Shown: piece after piece, positions 47,718-59,418 of the stretch
Numbering within the stretch: position 1 is the stretch's first letter
Layout of the letters: the number at the start of each line of letters is the position of its first letter
Source of the DNA: Ulota crispa
Taxonomy: Eukaryota > Streptophyta > Bryopsida > Orthotrichales > Orthotrichaceae
DNA: 64,000 bases
Assembly (NCBI GenBank): GCA_963920765.1
Contig: OY987251.1
Span: forward strand, 5,830,501-5,894,500
Direction: 5' to 3'
Notes under the pieces: generated by a model
Databases searched by the model: none
What the model saw: the letters and a program-made list of their open reading frames with translations, nothing else
What the model was told of the DNA's origin: nothing
Position numbers and translations under genes: made by a program

Positions 47718-50348
47718 ATGGGGCTGCGAGGCGGCTCTGCATTGTTTCTGCTAGGGTTATCGACATTGTGCATATGCCTCCACGCGCAATCAACATGGAG
47801 TCCGGCGGACAACATCTTCATAGCCAGCGGGTCCACAACCGACGTATCCGCGGACGGCCGCTTGTTCGCAGGCGATGCAGTGCCAGCCGGACTAGCAAAC
47901 CCTAAATTATCAGCGCCAGGAGGCGTCTTGGCCTCCACGTCGGTCCCGAATGCAAATCTCCCAAACCCTAAGCTCTACCAGCAATCCCGAATCTTCACAA
48001 CGAACTCCTCCTACACATTCACAGTCACACCAGGGCGCCACTTCATCCGGCTTCACTTCTTCCCCTTCGTCTTCACCAACTTCACTCCCAACACATCCAC
48101 ATTCTCAGTCACAGCGAACGAGTTCATGCTCCTGGACGCATTCCGGCCATCGTCACTCTCCACCGACGCACATCCACTCGTGTTCCGGGAGTACTCATTG
48201 AACACATCCAGCAACTCTCTGGTAATCAACTTCGCACCAGCTCCGACGTCGTTCGCGTTCGTGAACGCGATTGAGGTGAGTTCCATGCCGGATGATCTCG
48301 TTCCGAAGTTAGCGTTGTCCATTGCGCAACCCGGGGTGGTGTTGTCGTTGAGTCCTACGACAGCGGTGGAGATGGTGTATCATGTGAACGTAGGCGGGGG
48401 TGCTATTCTCCCAGCTAACGACTCGCAAGGCTTATGGCGCAACTGGCAAATGGACGACGCGTATCTGTACAAAGCTGCAACAGGACAAGCGCACTCGTTG
48501 CCGACTGCTGTGATCCAGTACCTCCCGCCCATGGAGACCTATATCGCCCCGCCGAGCGTGTACAACTCAGCACGAACCATGGGCGTGACGGCGACGATCA
48601 ACGCCGTGTTCAATATCACGTGGATCTTCCCGGTGGATCTGGGATTCAGCTACTTTGTCCGGCTCCATTTCTGTGAGCTGCTTGTGAACGCTATGGGAGA
48701 GCGGATTTTCAACGTGTACGTGAACAATCAAACGGCAGCGACGGGGTTGGATATTATTCAGGTTACCGGACAAGCCAATGCGGCGACGTACCGGGACTAC
48801 ATTGCGAACATGGAGACCGGGGCGAACAAGCTATGGCTCCAGATCGGACCCGTGCCGTCCCCGGGGTCGACGATTCGCGACGTGATTCTGAACGGAATCG
48901 AGATTTGGAAGCTGAATTCTACGGAGGGGAGTTTGAGCGGCGGCGTGGGGGTGAAGCCGAACGGCGGCGGTGGCGGGAGTGAAGGCGTGAGCGTCGGCGC
49001 GATCGCGGGCGCCGGCGTCGCCGGCGTCGTCGCGGTCGCTTTGATTGGCGTCCTCGTCTATTTCTGCTGCTGGCGGAAGAAATCGACCAAGCTGCGTGCC
49101 GCCAAGAGCCGCAAGCACGCGCCGCCGGCGTGGCTGCCGCTGCCCGGGCACCACGCGACGTCGGATCACAGCAAGATGTCGGCGGCGTCGGGGAAGAGCG
49201 GCACCGGGAGCTACGTGTCGACCGTGCAGGGGTCGAACCTGGGTCGGTATTTTACGTTCGCGGAGTTGCAGGACGCGACGAATAACTTCGACGAGAGTTT
49301 GATTCTCGGCGTCGGTGGGTTCGGGAAGGTTTTTAAAGGGGAGATTGACGACGGGACTAAAGTGGCGGTGAAGCGGGGTAACCCGTGCTCCGAGCAAGGG
49401 TTGACGGAGTTCCAGACTGAGATTGAGTTGCTGTCGAAGCTGCGGCACCGGCATTTGGTGTCGTTGATTGGGTATTGCGAGGAGCATTGTGAGATGATTT
49501 TGGTCTATGATTACATGGCCGAGGGCCCTCTTCGTGGGCATTTATACGGCACCGAACTACCCGCCCTTGGATGGAAGCAACGACTAGAGATTTGCATCGG
49601 CGCCGCACGTGGGTTGCATTACCTTCACACTGGCGCCGCGCAGGGCATCATTCACCGCGACGTGAAAACTACGAACATTCTCTTGGATGAGAACCTGGTT
49701 GCTAAGGTTGCGGATTTCGGATTGTCCAAGACGGGCCCCAGCTTGGAGCAGACGCATATTAGCACCGCCGTGAAAGGGAGCTTTGGGTATTTAGATCCGG
49801 AGTACTTCCGTAGGCAGCAACTCACTGAGAAGTCTGACGTGTACTCGTTCGGCGTGGTGCTTATGGAAGTGCTGTGCGCTCGGCCGGCTATTAATCCCGC
49901 GCTCTCTCGCGACCAGGTTAATCTTGCAGAATGGGCGTTGCAGAAGCAGAAGCAGGGGTTGCTAGAGACGATTATGGACCCCAGGCTTGTTAATATGTGC
50001 AACCCTGCTTCGATTCGGAAGTTTGGTGAGACCGCGGAGAAGTGCCTGCAGGAGCAGGGTGTTAATCGTCCTGCTATGGGTGATGTGTTGTGGAATTTGG
50101 AACACGCATTGCAACTGCATGAAGCGTCGCTGGCGTCGCCGCAGCAGCCCAACTTGATGGACGCCAGCGCGCCCATGGTTTCGCTTATGCCTCAGCCCAT
50201 GATCTCGCACCCCCTTGATGACGACGAGTCGTCTGTCTCTAGTGAGCGTCACATCCTCGGTAGTCTCGACGACGACGACGACATCGACTTGGAGGACGCC
50301 TCCGCCAGCGCCGTCTTCTCCCAGCTTGTTAACCCCAAAGGCAGGTGA
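47718..50348 (+). CDS. CrRLK1L receptor-like kinase (FERONIA/THESEUS type), intronless
   Basis: A plasma-membrane receptor kinase of the family that senses RALF peptides and cell-wall state. The single exon encodes 876 aa. The ATG at 47718 starts a good signal peptide (MGLRGGSALFLLG, to about residue 24). A malectin-like ectodomain covers about residues 30-405, followed by a Gly-rich linker and a transmembrane helix (about 426-450). The kinase domain starts near residue 515 and is complete: Gly loop GVGGFGKV, Lys552 in VAVKR, HRDVKTTN with Asp648, DFG Asp666, GSFGYLDPEYF, and the family-typical CARPAINP. This is an active RD-type kinase by motifs. The tail is acidic (DDDDDIDLEDA). An uninterrupted coding exon is the rule for this family. 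G+C is far higher than in the flanks. FERONIA and THESEUS subclades cannot be separated by eye. Confidence 0.96.
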   Translation: MGLRGGSALFLLGLSTLCICLHAQSTWSPADNIFIASGSTTDVSADGRLFAGDAVPAGLANPKLSAPGGVLASTSVPNANLPNPKLYQQSRIFTTNSSYTFTVTPGRHFIRLHFFPFVFTNFTPNTSTFSVTANEFMLLDAFRPSSLSTDAHPLVFREYSLNTSSNSLVINFAPAPTSFAFVNAIEVSSMPDDLVPKLALSIAQPGVVLSLSPTTAVEMVYHVNVGGGAILPANDSQGLWRNWQMDDAYLYKAATGQAHSLPTAVIQYLPPMETYIAPPSVYNSARTMGVTATINAVFNITWIFPVDLGFSYFVRLHFCELLVNAMGERIFNVYVNNQTAATGLDIIQVTGQANAATYRDYIANMETGANKLWLQIGPVPSPGSTIRDVILNGIEIWKLNSTEGSLSGGVGVKPNGGGGGSEGVSVGAIAGAGVAGVVAVALIGVLVYFCCWRKKSTKLRAAKSRKHAPPAWLPLPGHHATSDHSKMSAASGKSGTGSYVSTVQGSNLGRYFTFAELQDATNNFDESLILGVGGFGKVFKGEIDDGTKVAVKRGNPCSEQGLTEFQTEIELLSKLRHRHLVSLIGYCEEHCEMILVYDYMAEGPLRGHLYGTELPALGWKQRLEICIGAARGLHYLHTGAAQGIIHRDVKTTNILLDENLVAKVADFGLSKTGPSLEQTHISTAVKGSFGYLDPEYFRRQQLTEKSDVYSFGVVLMEVLCARPAINPALSRDQVNLAEWALQKQKQGLLETIMDPRLVNMCNPASIRKFGETAEKCLQEQGVNRPAMGDVLWNLEHALQLHEASLASPQQPNLMDASAPMVSLMPQPMISHPLDDDESSVSSERHILGSLDDDDDIDLEDASASAVFSQLVNPKGR

Positions 50349-50425
50349 CGGGCGTGATGGACGCGACGGGCGTGACACGGATGCGACAGGCGTGACGGAC
50401 GCTATGGGCGTGACGGGCGTGACGG
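50344..50425. repeat. GACGGGCGTGA-type minisatellite after the CrRLK1L stop
   Basis: About six imperfect copies of a 10-12 bp unit (consensus GACGGGCGTGAC) begin at the TGA stop codon of the receptor kinase and fill the first 80 bp of its 3' UTR. Confidence 0.7.
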
Positions 50426-51206
50426 CCGCTTCTCAGCCTCCCCTACAGCCAAGCTTTTTCAACTCCCTTATATGAAGTTAGTTGCCTTCTTCTCTCTGCA
50501 GGGGTGTTTAATTAACTCACGAAAAGCCTTGTCAAATGCCACTCTCTGCCATGTGTTCCATAGGTATTGTAGTGAGTCCTCTTTGCAGTTTAGTTGCCCT
50601 CTTTTGAGAGGTGCTCCAAAATTTTCCCTTTAGGAAATTTTTCCTATCTTTAGCCTGTCTACTCTTCGTCATTTGATTTGGCTACATTTTTGTTGGAGCG
50701 GCAGTCTGCCTATCCGGTAATTCTATCCCCATTTTGTGGTTCATTTGTGTTCCACTTTTGCTTCGCATGGTGTTTGTCACCCATGGTTTTGATCAACGCG
50801 CTATGTAATATATCATTTATCAAGTTTTCATGACGGGTTTGAGTGCGTGCTTGTGCTCCAACTGCTTTTTATATGAACAACTTTGTTGTTATTTTACTGA
50901 TCTTTTGCCGACGATTTTTTGTTTGGAAAGTTTTTTATTAGTGTGTATTGTTGATGTCTGATATGTATTCACATGAAGACAACTTCGTTGTAGACTTGGT
51001 TCATGAATGGTGGCGTTTGAATGTCTGCAATTGGTAGGAGTGCGCAGTTAACTGATAGATTTCTTTCAATCCATGCTGTAATTTCAGTGTTGAGCAAGTG
51101 TGTTGAACCAGTGCTTTGGGAGGTTTTTTGACGTTCTCCGTGGTAATGTCCTTGGTTCCTCATGTTCAACCGGCTTTTCATATGCCTCCTCTACATTAAA
51201 TATTGC

Positions 51207-51500
51207 ATTTAGGTTGCGTTAACAATTAGGTTTCCTTACCCTGGAAAGTTACCTCATGACTCATCACTTGCCACTTGGAGGTGCATGCAGCTCTATATGA
51301 ACTTGGATATGAACTTGGATGTCACATGAGTTACAGTTTAGACGCCGCTAGTTTGTTTTTCCGCTATCTTGTTGTTGTAAGACTCTTTAAATGTTGTTTA
51401 TTGCAGTAATTGTTGATGAAATCACTGTAGCAGTAGTAAATATTTATGTACTGCAGAATGTCGAGAAATTAGTGTGGGCAACCTCGATGCAATATTTTGT
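51207..51500. repeat. Dispersed repeat, copy 2
   Basis: Counterpart of 22970-23270, with a short internal doubling of TATGAACTTGGA. It runs up to the TTAA-type element at 51512. Confidence 0.65.
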
Positions 51501-51511
51501 GTAGGGGTTAA

Positions 51512-51769
51512 CCATTGAAGGGCCCTTGGGCTTTGGAGCTACGGTACCAAATACGGTCGCAACCAATATTCAGAAGTTTGAATCAGTTGGAAATTAAGTA
51601 TTATAACCATACAAGGGTTATATGATGGTGGGTGCATAAAAAAAATTGGAATAATTTTTTTTGAAAAGTCTTCAGAGCAGCTCAAATATGTCTGTACATA
51701 TGGCAGCAAAGGGTTTTCGTGACGTTCAGGGTACATATGGCAGCAAAGGGTTTTCGTGACGTTCAGGGG
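51512..51769. mobile_element. TTAA-flanked MITE, 258 bp
   Basis: TTAA at 51508-51511 and 51770-51773. The right end ACGTTCAGGGG matches the family; the left end CCATTGAAGGGCCC is diverged. A 37-bp block is tandemly doubled at the right end (51694-51730, 51731-51767). Confidence 0.65.
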
Positions 51770-52051
51770 TTAAGGCACGCTTTTCAATACACTCCTGCTT
51801 TTTTGAGTTCATTCTAGGATACTTTGGATACTGGGCTCCTACGTAGTTTTTCAAAGCATGGAGTGACCATGCTTCTGACACGTGTGCATGAGGAAACACT
51901 ATAATGGGGCCACACGGTCTACATGTGGATTGGTAATAGATTGCAATGTTTGTTCATTACCTGCATAGGCTGCCCATGCTTTCCTCCATGCCAGGAAATA
52001 ATGACCTGTACCCAGTCGGTGATGTGACTTCGATTTTTTGGTGGTACTCAC

Positions 52052-52365
52052 TAAGGTTGGAGCACCCATAAACGTCAAACTAAGGGTTTTGAACATGATG
52101 ACTATTAATAAACAACTAGCAAATTATAGGATTCTATTAGGAACAGAAAAAAATGAGTTTGTATTTTCAAATATATTATTTGGATATTGTGAAAATAAGT
52201 TATGAATTTTTAAAGAATAAATTGCCATTGCACCCATAACCACTTATAAGAATTCATGTTCATACATACATTTTTGTCATTACATCTATTCATTTTCATA
52301 GATTTTTCAAGATTTCAGAAGTGACGGTTATGGAAACACTGACGCTTATGGGTGCTCCTACCTTA
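52052..52365. mobile_element. TAAGGTAG-family MITE, 314 bp
   Basis: TAAGGTTGGAGCACCCATAA and TTATGGGTGCTCCTACCTTA are inverted termini. The copy is intact and serves as the empty-site reference for 4823-5440. Confidence 0.82.
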
Positions 52366-53050
52366 CTTAAAGAAGCCCCTACATATTGGTTTTATAAGGG
52401 CGTCCTCAATTAAGGCACTTGGATAAGAGCTCTAGAATTGGTAAATGGGATCCGTGTTACATGTACAATACCTGTAGTTGCTTTTTCAAGGAGTTTGTAG
52501 TTTCAATGCGCATTGGCTTTCAAGCTGTTAGGGACGTGGGAGCGCGTGACTGGAGTAATTGGTTGCAAGAGGGATAGGAGAAATGTGAAAGGAATTATTA
52601 AAGAATCAATTACACTTGCCAATCATATTAATAATAATCAACTCTTTGAATTTTGCAAGTTCCTTTTTAGTACCAAGTTGAGATCACTAGCTTCCCATTT
52701 GGCTTTGCAACAAGCTTGAAGACAATTCTCCCTCGTTTCAACCAAATTCACCTCCCAACCAAACCAAAAATGCCTTAAGAAAGGCAAATGAAACTAAGAA
52801 GGGATGGAAGTGTCATATTTGTTTATGTATTTAAGACCATCAATTATGGTACTTTGTGTTTTGGTACTTATAATTCTATTTACCTTATCATTTAACTCAC
52901 TATAATTCTCATTTTGTTAACAATTAATGTTCATGTTGACAATTAGTTTTAGTATTAAATACTACTCTAATACATGTAAAATTATAATGATATTTATTTA
53001 GTTTTTTTAGTGGGCACTTAGTTGACAAGTAGTGTGTATGTTGATATTTA

Positions 53051-53351
53051 GGGGTGGTTCACACTATGTCCCACGTCCCAAGTGATGAAGTCCCACAAGA
53101 GTGCATAATCCCATCTTTGTGGGCTAGAAAAGATGGGTCTAGCATTTTGGTCAACTCAAAGCTTGAGTGAAGTCCCACTTTTTTGGTGCCAAAACTTCCA
53201 AAAGTGCTACCATGTAGGCGCCATGTAAGCAAGTGGGATGTGGGACTTGAGGCATAGTTTGTAACATAAAGTCCCATCTTTTGCCTCTTCGCCAATCAGA
53301 TTCTCAAATTGAAGTGGGACTTGGGATTTGGAACATAGTTTGAATCACCCT
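53051..53351. mobile_element. PIF/Harbinger-like MITE, about 301 bp
   Basis: Left end GGGGTGGTTCACACTATG and right end CATAGTTTGAATCACCC are inverted and flanked by TTA on both sides. GTCCCAC-type motifs fill the subterminal regions. Same family as 20016-20775 and 3072-3480. Confidence 0.85.
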
Positions 53352-54914
53352 TTAGCATTGATAACAATAGTAGTGATGTTGCATTTAAAGATACATTTTG
53401 CAATTAATGTTGTCGAACACTAAATACCATTATTGGTGTATTGATTTAAAAATTTACTCTTGTGGTGACAAAGACTACATCAACTCTTTTAACGTAGTAC
53501 ATGGAATTGAAATCATGTTATAGTGGAGGTCGCATGATTTCTACAAACCTTTGGCCTCACTCACAAAAAAAACTCACATACAAAGTACCACATCTTTGAT
53601 ATGTGTAGGTTGCTGAATTTGTTTTGAATTTTGGAAGTGTGCATCATGTATTGTCATTACAATAATGTAGTGTTCTAGTAATCCTAACATTATACTAAAT
53701 TCCTATGACAATCACATTCCATACACTTGCTCAAGAAGTGAAGGATGTTCCTTCATAAAAAATGTTAATAAGTACAATGTTTTGCAATTCTTGAACTTTG
53801 AGATCTAAAAGATACACCTATCTTAGCTATATGGTTTACCAAAGACATCTCCTTTATATGCGTCAAGTTACGTACATGAGTAACTAACTTCATGCTTTGC
53901 CAAAACTTAGATCCAAGATATGTAACCAAATATGAATTCAAGTAAGCAAATTGCTATTGCCAACACATGCGACCCACACCCTTTGCTAATGCAACCACAA
54001 GTTGTCATTCACCACAATACATTTTTCTAATGTATCACAATTACAGAAATTGAAAACAATGCCCACCTTTGAATGTGCAATCAGAGCATCGCGGATTGCA
54101 AAGGTGCTAGCAATGTCAACTTTCACAAGGAGAAAACATGAAGCAAAAAGTTGCGAGGAGAGCAATGGGCATGTGTAATGTGAGGGTAGAATATGGTGTC
54201 AATAGCAAAAACTGCTGATTGAAGCGGCAATGGCAATACCCTCAAGTGATACTCAACGAGTGTGGGCAAAAAAACGAACTATTGTACTTTGCAAAACTAA
54301 AATATCAAAGAGGTTACAAACTTGCCAAACATTACTTTATATACTACACAGAGATAGTTAATTCGTCGAGCACCAATTTTTCTATTTTGTGGAAATGAGG
54401 TACTTGACAACTTAGTAACCCTCGTGGCTCTAACACTGAGCCTTCACTGATAGGATATATCAATAGAATCGTACTCATTCAAAAAAATTGGCAACTAACA
54501 ATTGTAGCTATCGTGTAAAATTCTCACAGCCAAACTAAAACTCCATCCCATCACACTAAAGCCTACCTCACCCTACACCCTAAACCCTACCTTTGTAAAC
54601 CAATAATGAGCCCAAACACTTATACACCTAAGCTAACGAACAGAGCCTGCAATTGTCACGAGTTTTTTCTCCAATTCCTCAGGCTCAGCCAAAACGACCT
54701 CACACTTTTAAAAAAAATCTATAAATGGACGCAAATTTCTGTATAATCGTCACATTTATCTGTCACAATCGCAGAAGACATGCTCCTGAAACAAAACCAA
54801 AATGAAAAAAAGAAAAGAAAAAAAGACTACCCTTTCTTACTATTTTGCAAGTGCTAATAGAGCAATGACACGCCTCCTCTTCATTGAACCTTCGTTTTTT
54901 AATGTAAGAAGCCT

Positions 54915-57900
54915 CTAAACAGCGTACACTCTTATGACCTGCTCAATTGCAGCCCGGCAAACAGGACAACCCCAACCCTTGGCCTTGATCATTCCCAAGC
55001 AGTCTATGCAACCTGCCAAATGACCACACGGAATACACACACCTTGCGCCGCGGCATTCCAGCAAACAACACACTGGTTTTCCTTCTCCGCTTCCGTGGA
55101 TGCCGTTCCTTCTGGCGATGGAAGGGGCGGAGCAGACGGGAGAGACGTCAGTAGTGCAGGGGCTTCTCTTACAACGTCAGGAACTGATGTGCGAACTGGC
55201 AACACTGATGATGAGATCTGGCTTGGCCCAGCGTCATTGACACGAGAGGACTTCAGACGTTCCTTACGGTGCCTGGGCTTCTCAGAGCTTACTGGAGGAC
55301 CCAGTGTGTCTTCACCAACCCTGTGGGTGTGAAGCTGAGCTGCAGCTTGTGAAACCTTTGAGTCTTGTGAAACAGCTCTCTGAATCGGAGGAACTTTACC
55401 TCCGCTAGGAGCAGTCTATAAGCAATAAAAACAATGACTGAGCTCGTAGCAACAACAGATTGAAGACTTAACCCCTAAACGTCTAAGCGTGCCGCTGCGA
55501 CCAGTAGAATACGAGGAGTTTTTCTTCTATTTAGAATAGATTCACACCTTTACTACATTTGAGATCAACAAAGAAGTTGGAGAATAGATCAACGCGGTTC
55601 TAGTGAGCTACTTGAGATCCCAAATTAAAACTTCTTATTGGTAGAAAATGTCAATTATACGGCAGCGTATACTACAAGGAAACCATGGTCGAATCTACAA
55701 AAAGTTGACAAAGATTGTGACCTAATCTACAGCATACTGTAGATTAGGTCACAATCTTTGTCAACTTTTTGTAGATTCGACCATGGTTTCCTTGTAGTGC
55801 GGTATATACTAAGCCCTATGGTCATTTAAGGGTTAAAACAAGAACAAGAAGTAGAGGCTAACCGCAAGTGCCTCTACCTCAAACAGAAAAATGTACTTTC
55901 CATGAGTCTTTTCTTATATTTCTCAGTACAGTGCTTGGAGTACGATTCTCAATATAACTTCGGCTGAATGAAGATTTGAAATACAGTACTGTGTTCAACT
56001 ATATTAGAATGACACTAATTCTATAACATGTTGCGATTATACTAGACATGACAAAGTCTTTTCTTTGAAATGAGAGGATTCTACATGCTACTAAATGCTT
56101 TAAACAAGTACTCAATTTTTAATAGGCAATATAAGTTTCCGTTGCTTAGTTCCTCCTCCCTCAGAGTCGAGACAAGGAATATATCAACAAGGCAAGATGG
56201 ATGTTGTTTCACATTTTACACATATGGCGTCTTACTGAAATTCTTACCTGAGAGATGCCCTTGCAAGACTTATAAAACTTTTCCAGTTGCGCCTTGTCAC
56301 CTTCCGACTCTGCCAAAAATTTGTACTTCGATTCTGTTGCAATGCAGAGTGTCAATTGCCAAAGATTAATCGAGAAACCTAACTATGTGACTCGTGGCTA
56401 GTGCGAAAGGAAAGCTTACTTGTATTTCTATCCAGAATGATTACAACTGGGTCTGATAAGCTTAGTTTAGGTTCTTCCACTTCAGCCTTTGATAGGGAAA
56501 TCACAGTGCGTGGTAACGGAACCTGCACAAAGAAAGATCAAATAAACCTTTGTTAGATCAAGAACGGAGACACAAGAATTTGTAACTAATCAGTGACAGA
56601 TTAGTTAGAATTGCTAATACCCGATGAATGACAGTAATAGCATTTCAATGGATCCCCCCAATTAGATCCCAAACTGAATTTCAAAAGCAAGATGATCCAC
56701 CATATTCGTTTATTCAGGTTCACCAAGACCACATGCTTTATCAAAATTCACACGTTATTTTCAAAGAAGAGCTGTAACCCCTCTTAACCCACCTTTGGTG
56801 CTTGGTATATAGCAAGTTCAAATTTTGGAACTCGCCTGGGATTGGTCTCGGTTGGTAAAATTACAGCCCAACTATCAATCCCACAAAGCTTATGTCAGTC
56901 TCACTTGCACACATCAACCTGCAGCCAATAAAAAAAGTGTCCATATACAAGAAACTGTACACTCGGAAATGCAATAAAGAAATTAGATGCATATCGTAGA
57001 TTTTGAATCTAGACCATGCTTACATTTTCTTAGTCATCCACTGAGGCGCAATAGCTTCCAAAAACCCAGGTCCAGACAACTCTCTCAATACTCCGCCGAA
57101 TATACAAATGCGATCCTGTCACTCACCCCACTGTGTGTCAAATTCGAGATTGTACACATTCTCAGAAGCTCCACCGCAGCTTGCAAATGCCACAGCTGAA
57201 GAGGGGCACATACTACCGTTGGTGTTTGTGGAGTTCTTCCCTGCAGCAAAATCCGTTACACTAAATACACCACACACAATGGACCACAGTAACCCCTAAG
57301 AGGCCACGAATTTCCAAATTAAGTGCAGCACTTCGGACAACCTCGAAAGTTGCGAAGTAGCGGTCAACCTCCAAAAGCTGTGGATCTTATTACATTTTGC
57401 CCAATACAATTGCACACTCATACTAGACTATATGGTGTATTTAGTGTATTAACCGTTATACATAAAAAGCTCATAATTTAGCAAGAGAATTCATGAGAGG
57501 TTACCTCAATCATGCGGATCACAGCCACATGACCTCGATTGCGAGCCATGTGTAACGGAGTAAGAGAGTCATCGTTAACAGCCAACGGATCAGCTGCATC
57601 CCATAACAGCACCATTGATGAGAGTGACGTAACGTAACATTTGCAAGAGACTCATATAGGAAGTTCTCTAGCAACTGACTAGTTGCAGGGATCTGGCAAA
57701 CGTACCACCACGGGATAAAAGGAGCAGTGCTGTCTTATCAAGACCACGCTTTGCTGCATGGTGAAGAGGATAGCCTCCATAACTCCCTGTATTACGGTCA
57801 TCGTCAATCATGGTTGCAACTTCAGCAGAAGTGAGTTGCAATCATAACGTTTCCTTGGTCAAAGAAAGTCAAGGTGATTGAGAAATCCTTTCAAGTTCAT

Positions 57901-58970
57901 CCTTTTAAGGTCATCCTTAGTTTCGTGTATATTGACCCCCTATAAATAAGAGCATTTGACAATGCAACCAAGTACACCCCGCACTGTTAGACTAACTGAA
58001 TCCGAGGTACACAATTGTTTAATCAATTCAAGAATCGGAGGTATGCAATAAGAGGTTAGCAGTTGATGAATGAGTTTCATCCAGCTTCTTGAGTTGATAA
58101 AGAAATAAAGTGAAATGTATCCTAGCAAGCTAATTACAACCTTGCAAATCAAAATATGCATTCAGTTTTGGAGTTGCTTCCCAACCCCAAAAGAGAAAGT
58201 TTGAATTGAAGACAAGATGAATCTCAAACTTGGCTTATTTGACTAGGTTTGAGAAAGTTTAAAAATGTAAAGCGGAACACCAACCAGGTCGATAAGCTTT
58301 TATATTGGCTCCAAGATTGAGAAGCATCAAGGCCATCTCAAACAAGTCTCCTCGTGTGCAAGCTAGAATCAACGGTGTACGTCCCTCTTTGTCCACAAAC
58401 TGCATTTCCAAGAGCATGACAACATTGCAAATGAGACATTCAAATCCAACACCATGGCTACACCGTTTCATTCTTTTCAGTGGCATCCATGATTTAATGT
58501 GCCTACAGAATAGCGAGCCCATACCCTAGATAACCTTTTTTGTCGAATGGTGTTCTGGGAACACCATTGAGAATAGAGAGGCCTTTATAAAAAAGGCTAA
58601 TCAACAAACACTTGGCCAACACATTAAATGAACCTTGGCCAAATGCATTCCTCTCATATCCGTCCAGAGATGCAGCAATACATATCCAATATGTGATGTT
58701 TCGAATTAGCATTAATCCTGCAAAATACTGTATTATACAGTACATAGAATAATCTGCAAACATGGCATCATGCATACATCCTACCAAATCTGATATTCTG
58801 TAACGCGAAGCCAAGTAGCTCTGACACTTCACTTCCATAGAAACTCCCAACAGCTTTCAAAACCTTACCTCCAAAGACGCTCCATCACGGTGAAGGGCCT
58901 TGACAGCGTTATGGTTTGAATTCAGAACGGCCTGATAGAGCTGCTCCTCTTTGCTTGTCCCATTGCCCAT
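54915..58970 (-). CDS. XBAT34/35-like ankyrin-repeat RING E3 ubiquitin ligase, 9 exons
   Basis: Predicted RING-type E3 ligase of the plant XBAT34/35 group. Minus-strand exons in gene order: 58869-58970, 58285-58399, 57706-57786, 57505-57593, 57024-57115, 56793-56871, 56420-56522, 56248-56333, 54915-55415. They total 1248 nt, or 415 aa, with all phases matching. The N-terminus MGNGTSKE fits an N-myristoylation signal (Gly2, Ser6). Three ankyrin repeats follow (about residues 35-129; TPLILAC, YPLHHAAKRG, TPLHMARNRG), then a conserved middle region (LRELSGPGFLE, WAVILPTETNP), a Ser/Pro-rich linker, and a C-terminal C3HC4 RING (about 364-408: CVVC, CIPCGHLAGCIDC, CPVC) ending IEQVIRVYAV. Arabidopsis XBAT35 is somewhat longer (about 460 aa). 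The last intron contains a TTAA-type MITE that itself holds a 130-bp hairpin. Confidence 0.94.
55472..55832. mobile_element. TTAA-flanked MITE, 229 bp class, with a hairpin insert
   Basis: CCCCTAAACGTCTAAG and GTCATTTAAGGG between TTAA at 55468-55471 and 55833-55836. Without the 130-bp palindrome at 55670-55799 it is 231 bp and aligns with 8334-8562. Located in the last intron of the XBAT-like gene. Confidence 0.88.
55670..55799. mobile_element. CACTA-like foldback, 130-bp near-perfect palindrome
   Basis: Two 63-bp arms around a 4-base loop (CATA) differ only in the first base. The ends read (T/C)ACTACAAGGAAACC, close to the CACTACAAGAAA terminus of plant CACTA elements. It interrupts a TTAA-type MITE, so it is the later insertion. 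Transcribed as part of the intron, it would fold into a long hairpin. Confidence 0.85.
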
Positions 58971-59418
58971 CTGACACAACACCACTGTCGTGCCAAAATC
59001 AAACTCACGAAATCCGGTGACGAGTGATACTCAAGAAACACAACCCCTGAAACATACATCTCTAGTACGTTCTCTCCAAAGAACATACAGAGCAGCACTC
59101 CTCCCAATGAATGCAGACTGAAGCCACCGTAAGCAAAGAGTGTTAGTCACACAAAGCTCCTGAATCGATAGTCTTCACAATCTTCTCAATCGTCATTGTG
59201 AGCCCTAAAACGCCTCCGATTGAGACTAAACGTAACAACACCATCAAAACATGCCTTCACGAGCCTCAATAACAACAAAACCAAAAACTCTCCAAAATAA
59301 CATCCATTTCAAAGCTCGTAAAATTCTACACGCTTCTTCGCCATAACCACAAGCAAAGATTCCACTCTAAAATTCAATACCGATCGAACGTTATTTCACA
59401 TGCCATGCTCTCAAAATC

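Larger units (their letters stand above)
50426..54914. other. Spacer between the CrRLK1L and XBAT-like genes
   Basis: Begins with the receptor kinase 3' UTR (to about 50830). It then holds the dispersed repeat, a TTAA-type MITE, a TAAGGTAG MITE and a Harbinger-like MITE. The last 1.5 kb is plain AT-rich DNA with no gene; the two genes converge here. Confidence 0.65.

Noticed and set aside
48831-49608. Long antisense open frames opposite the receptor kinase
   Set aside because: They mirror the G+C-rich kinase coding strand and contain no domain; the sense frame explains the sequence.
57289-57304. AGTAACCCCTAAGAGG, resembling a TTAA-type terminus in an XBAT-like intron
   Set aside because: TTAA is incomplete and no partner end is visible.
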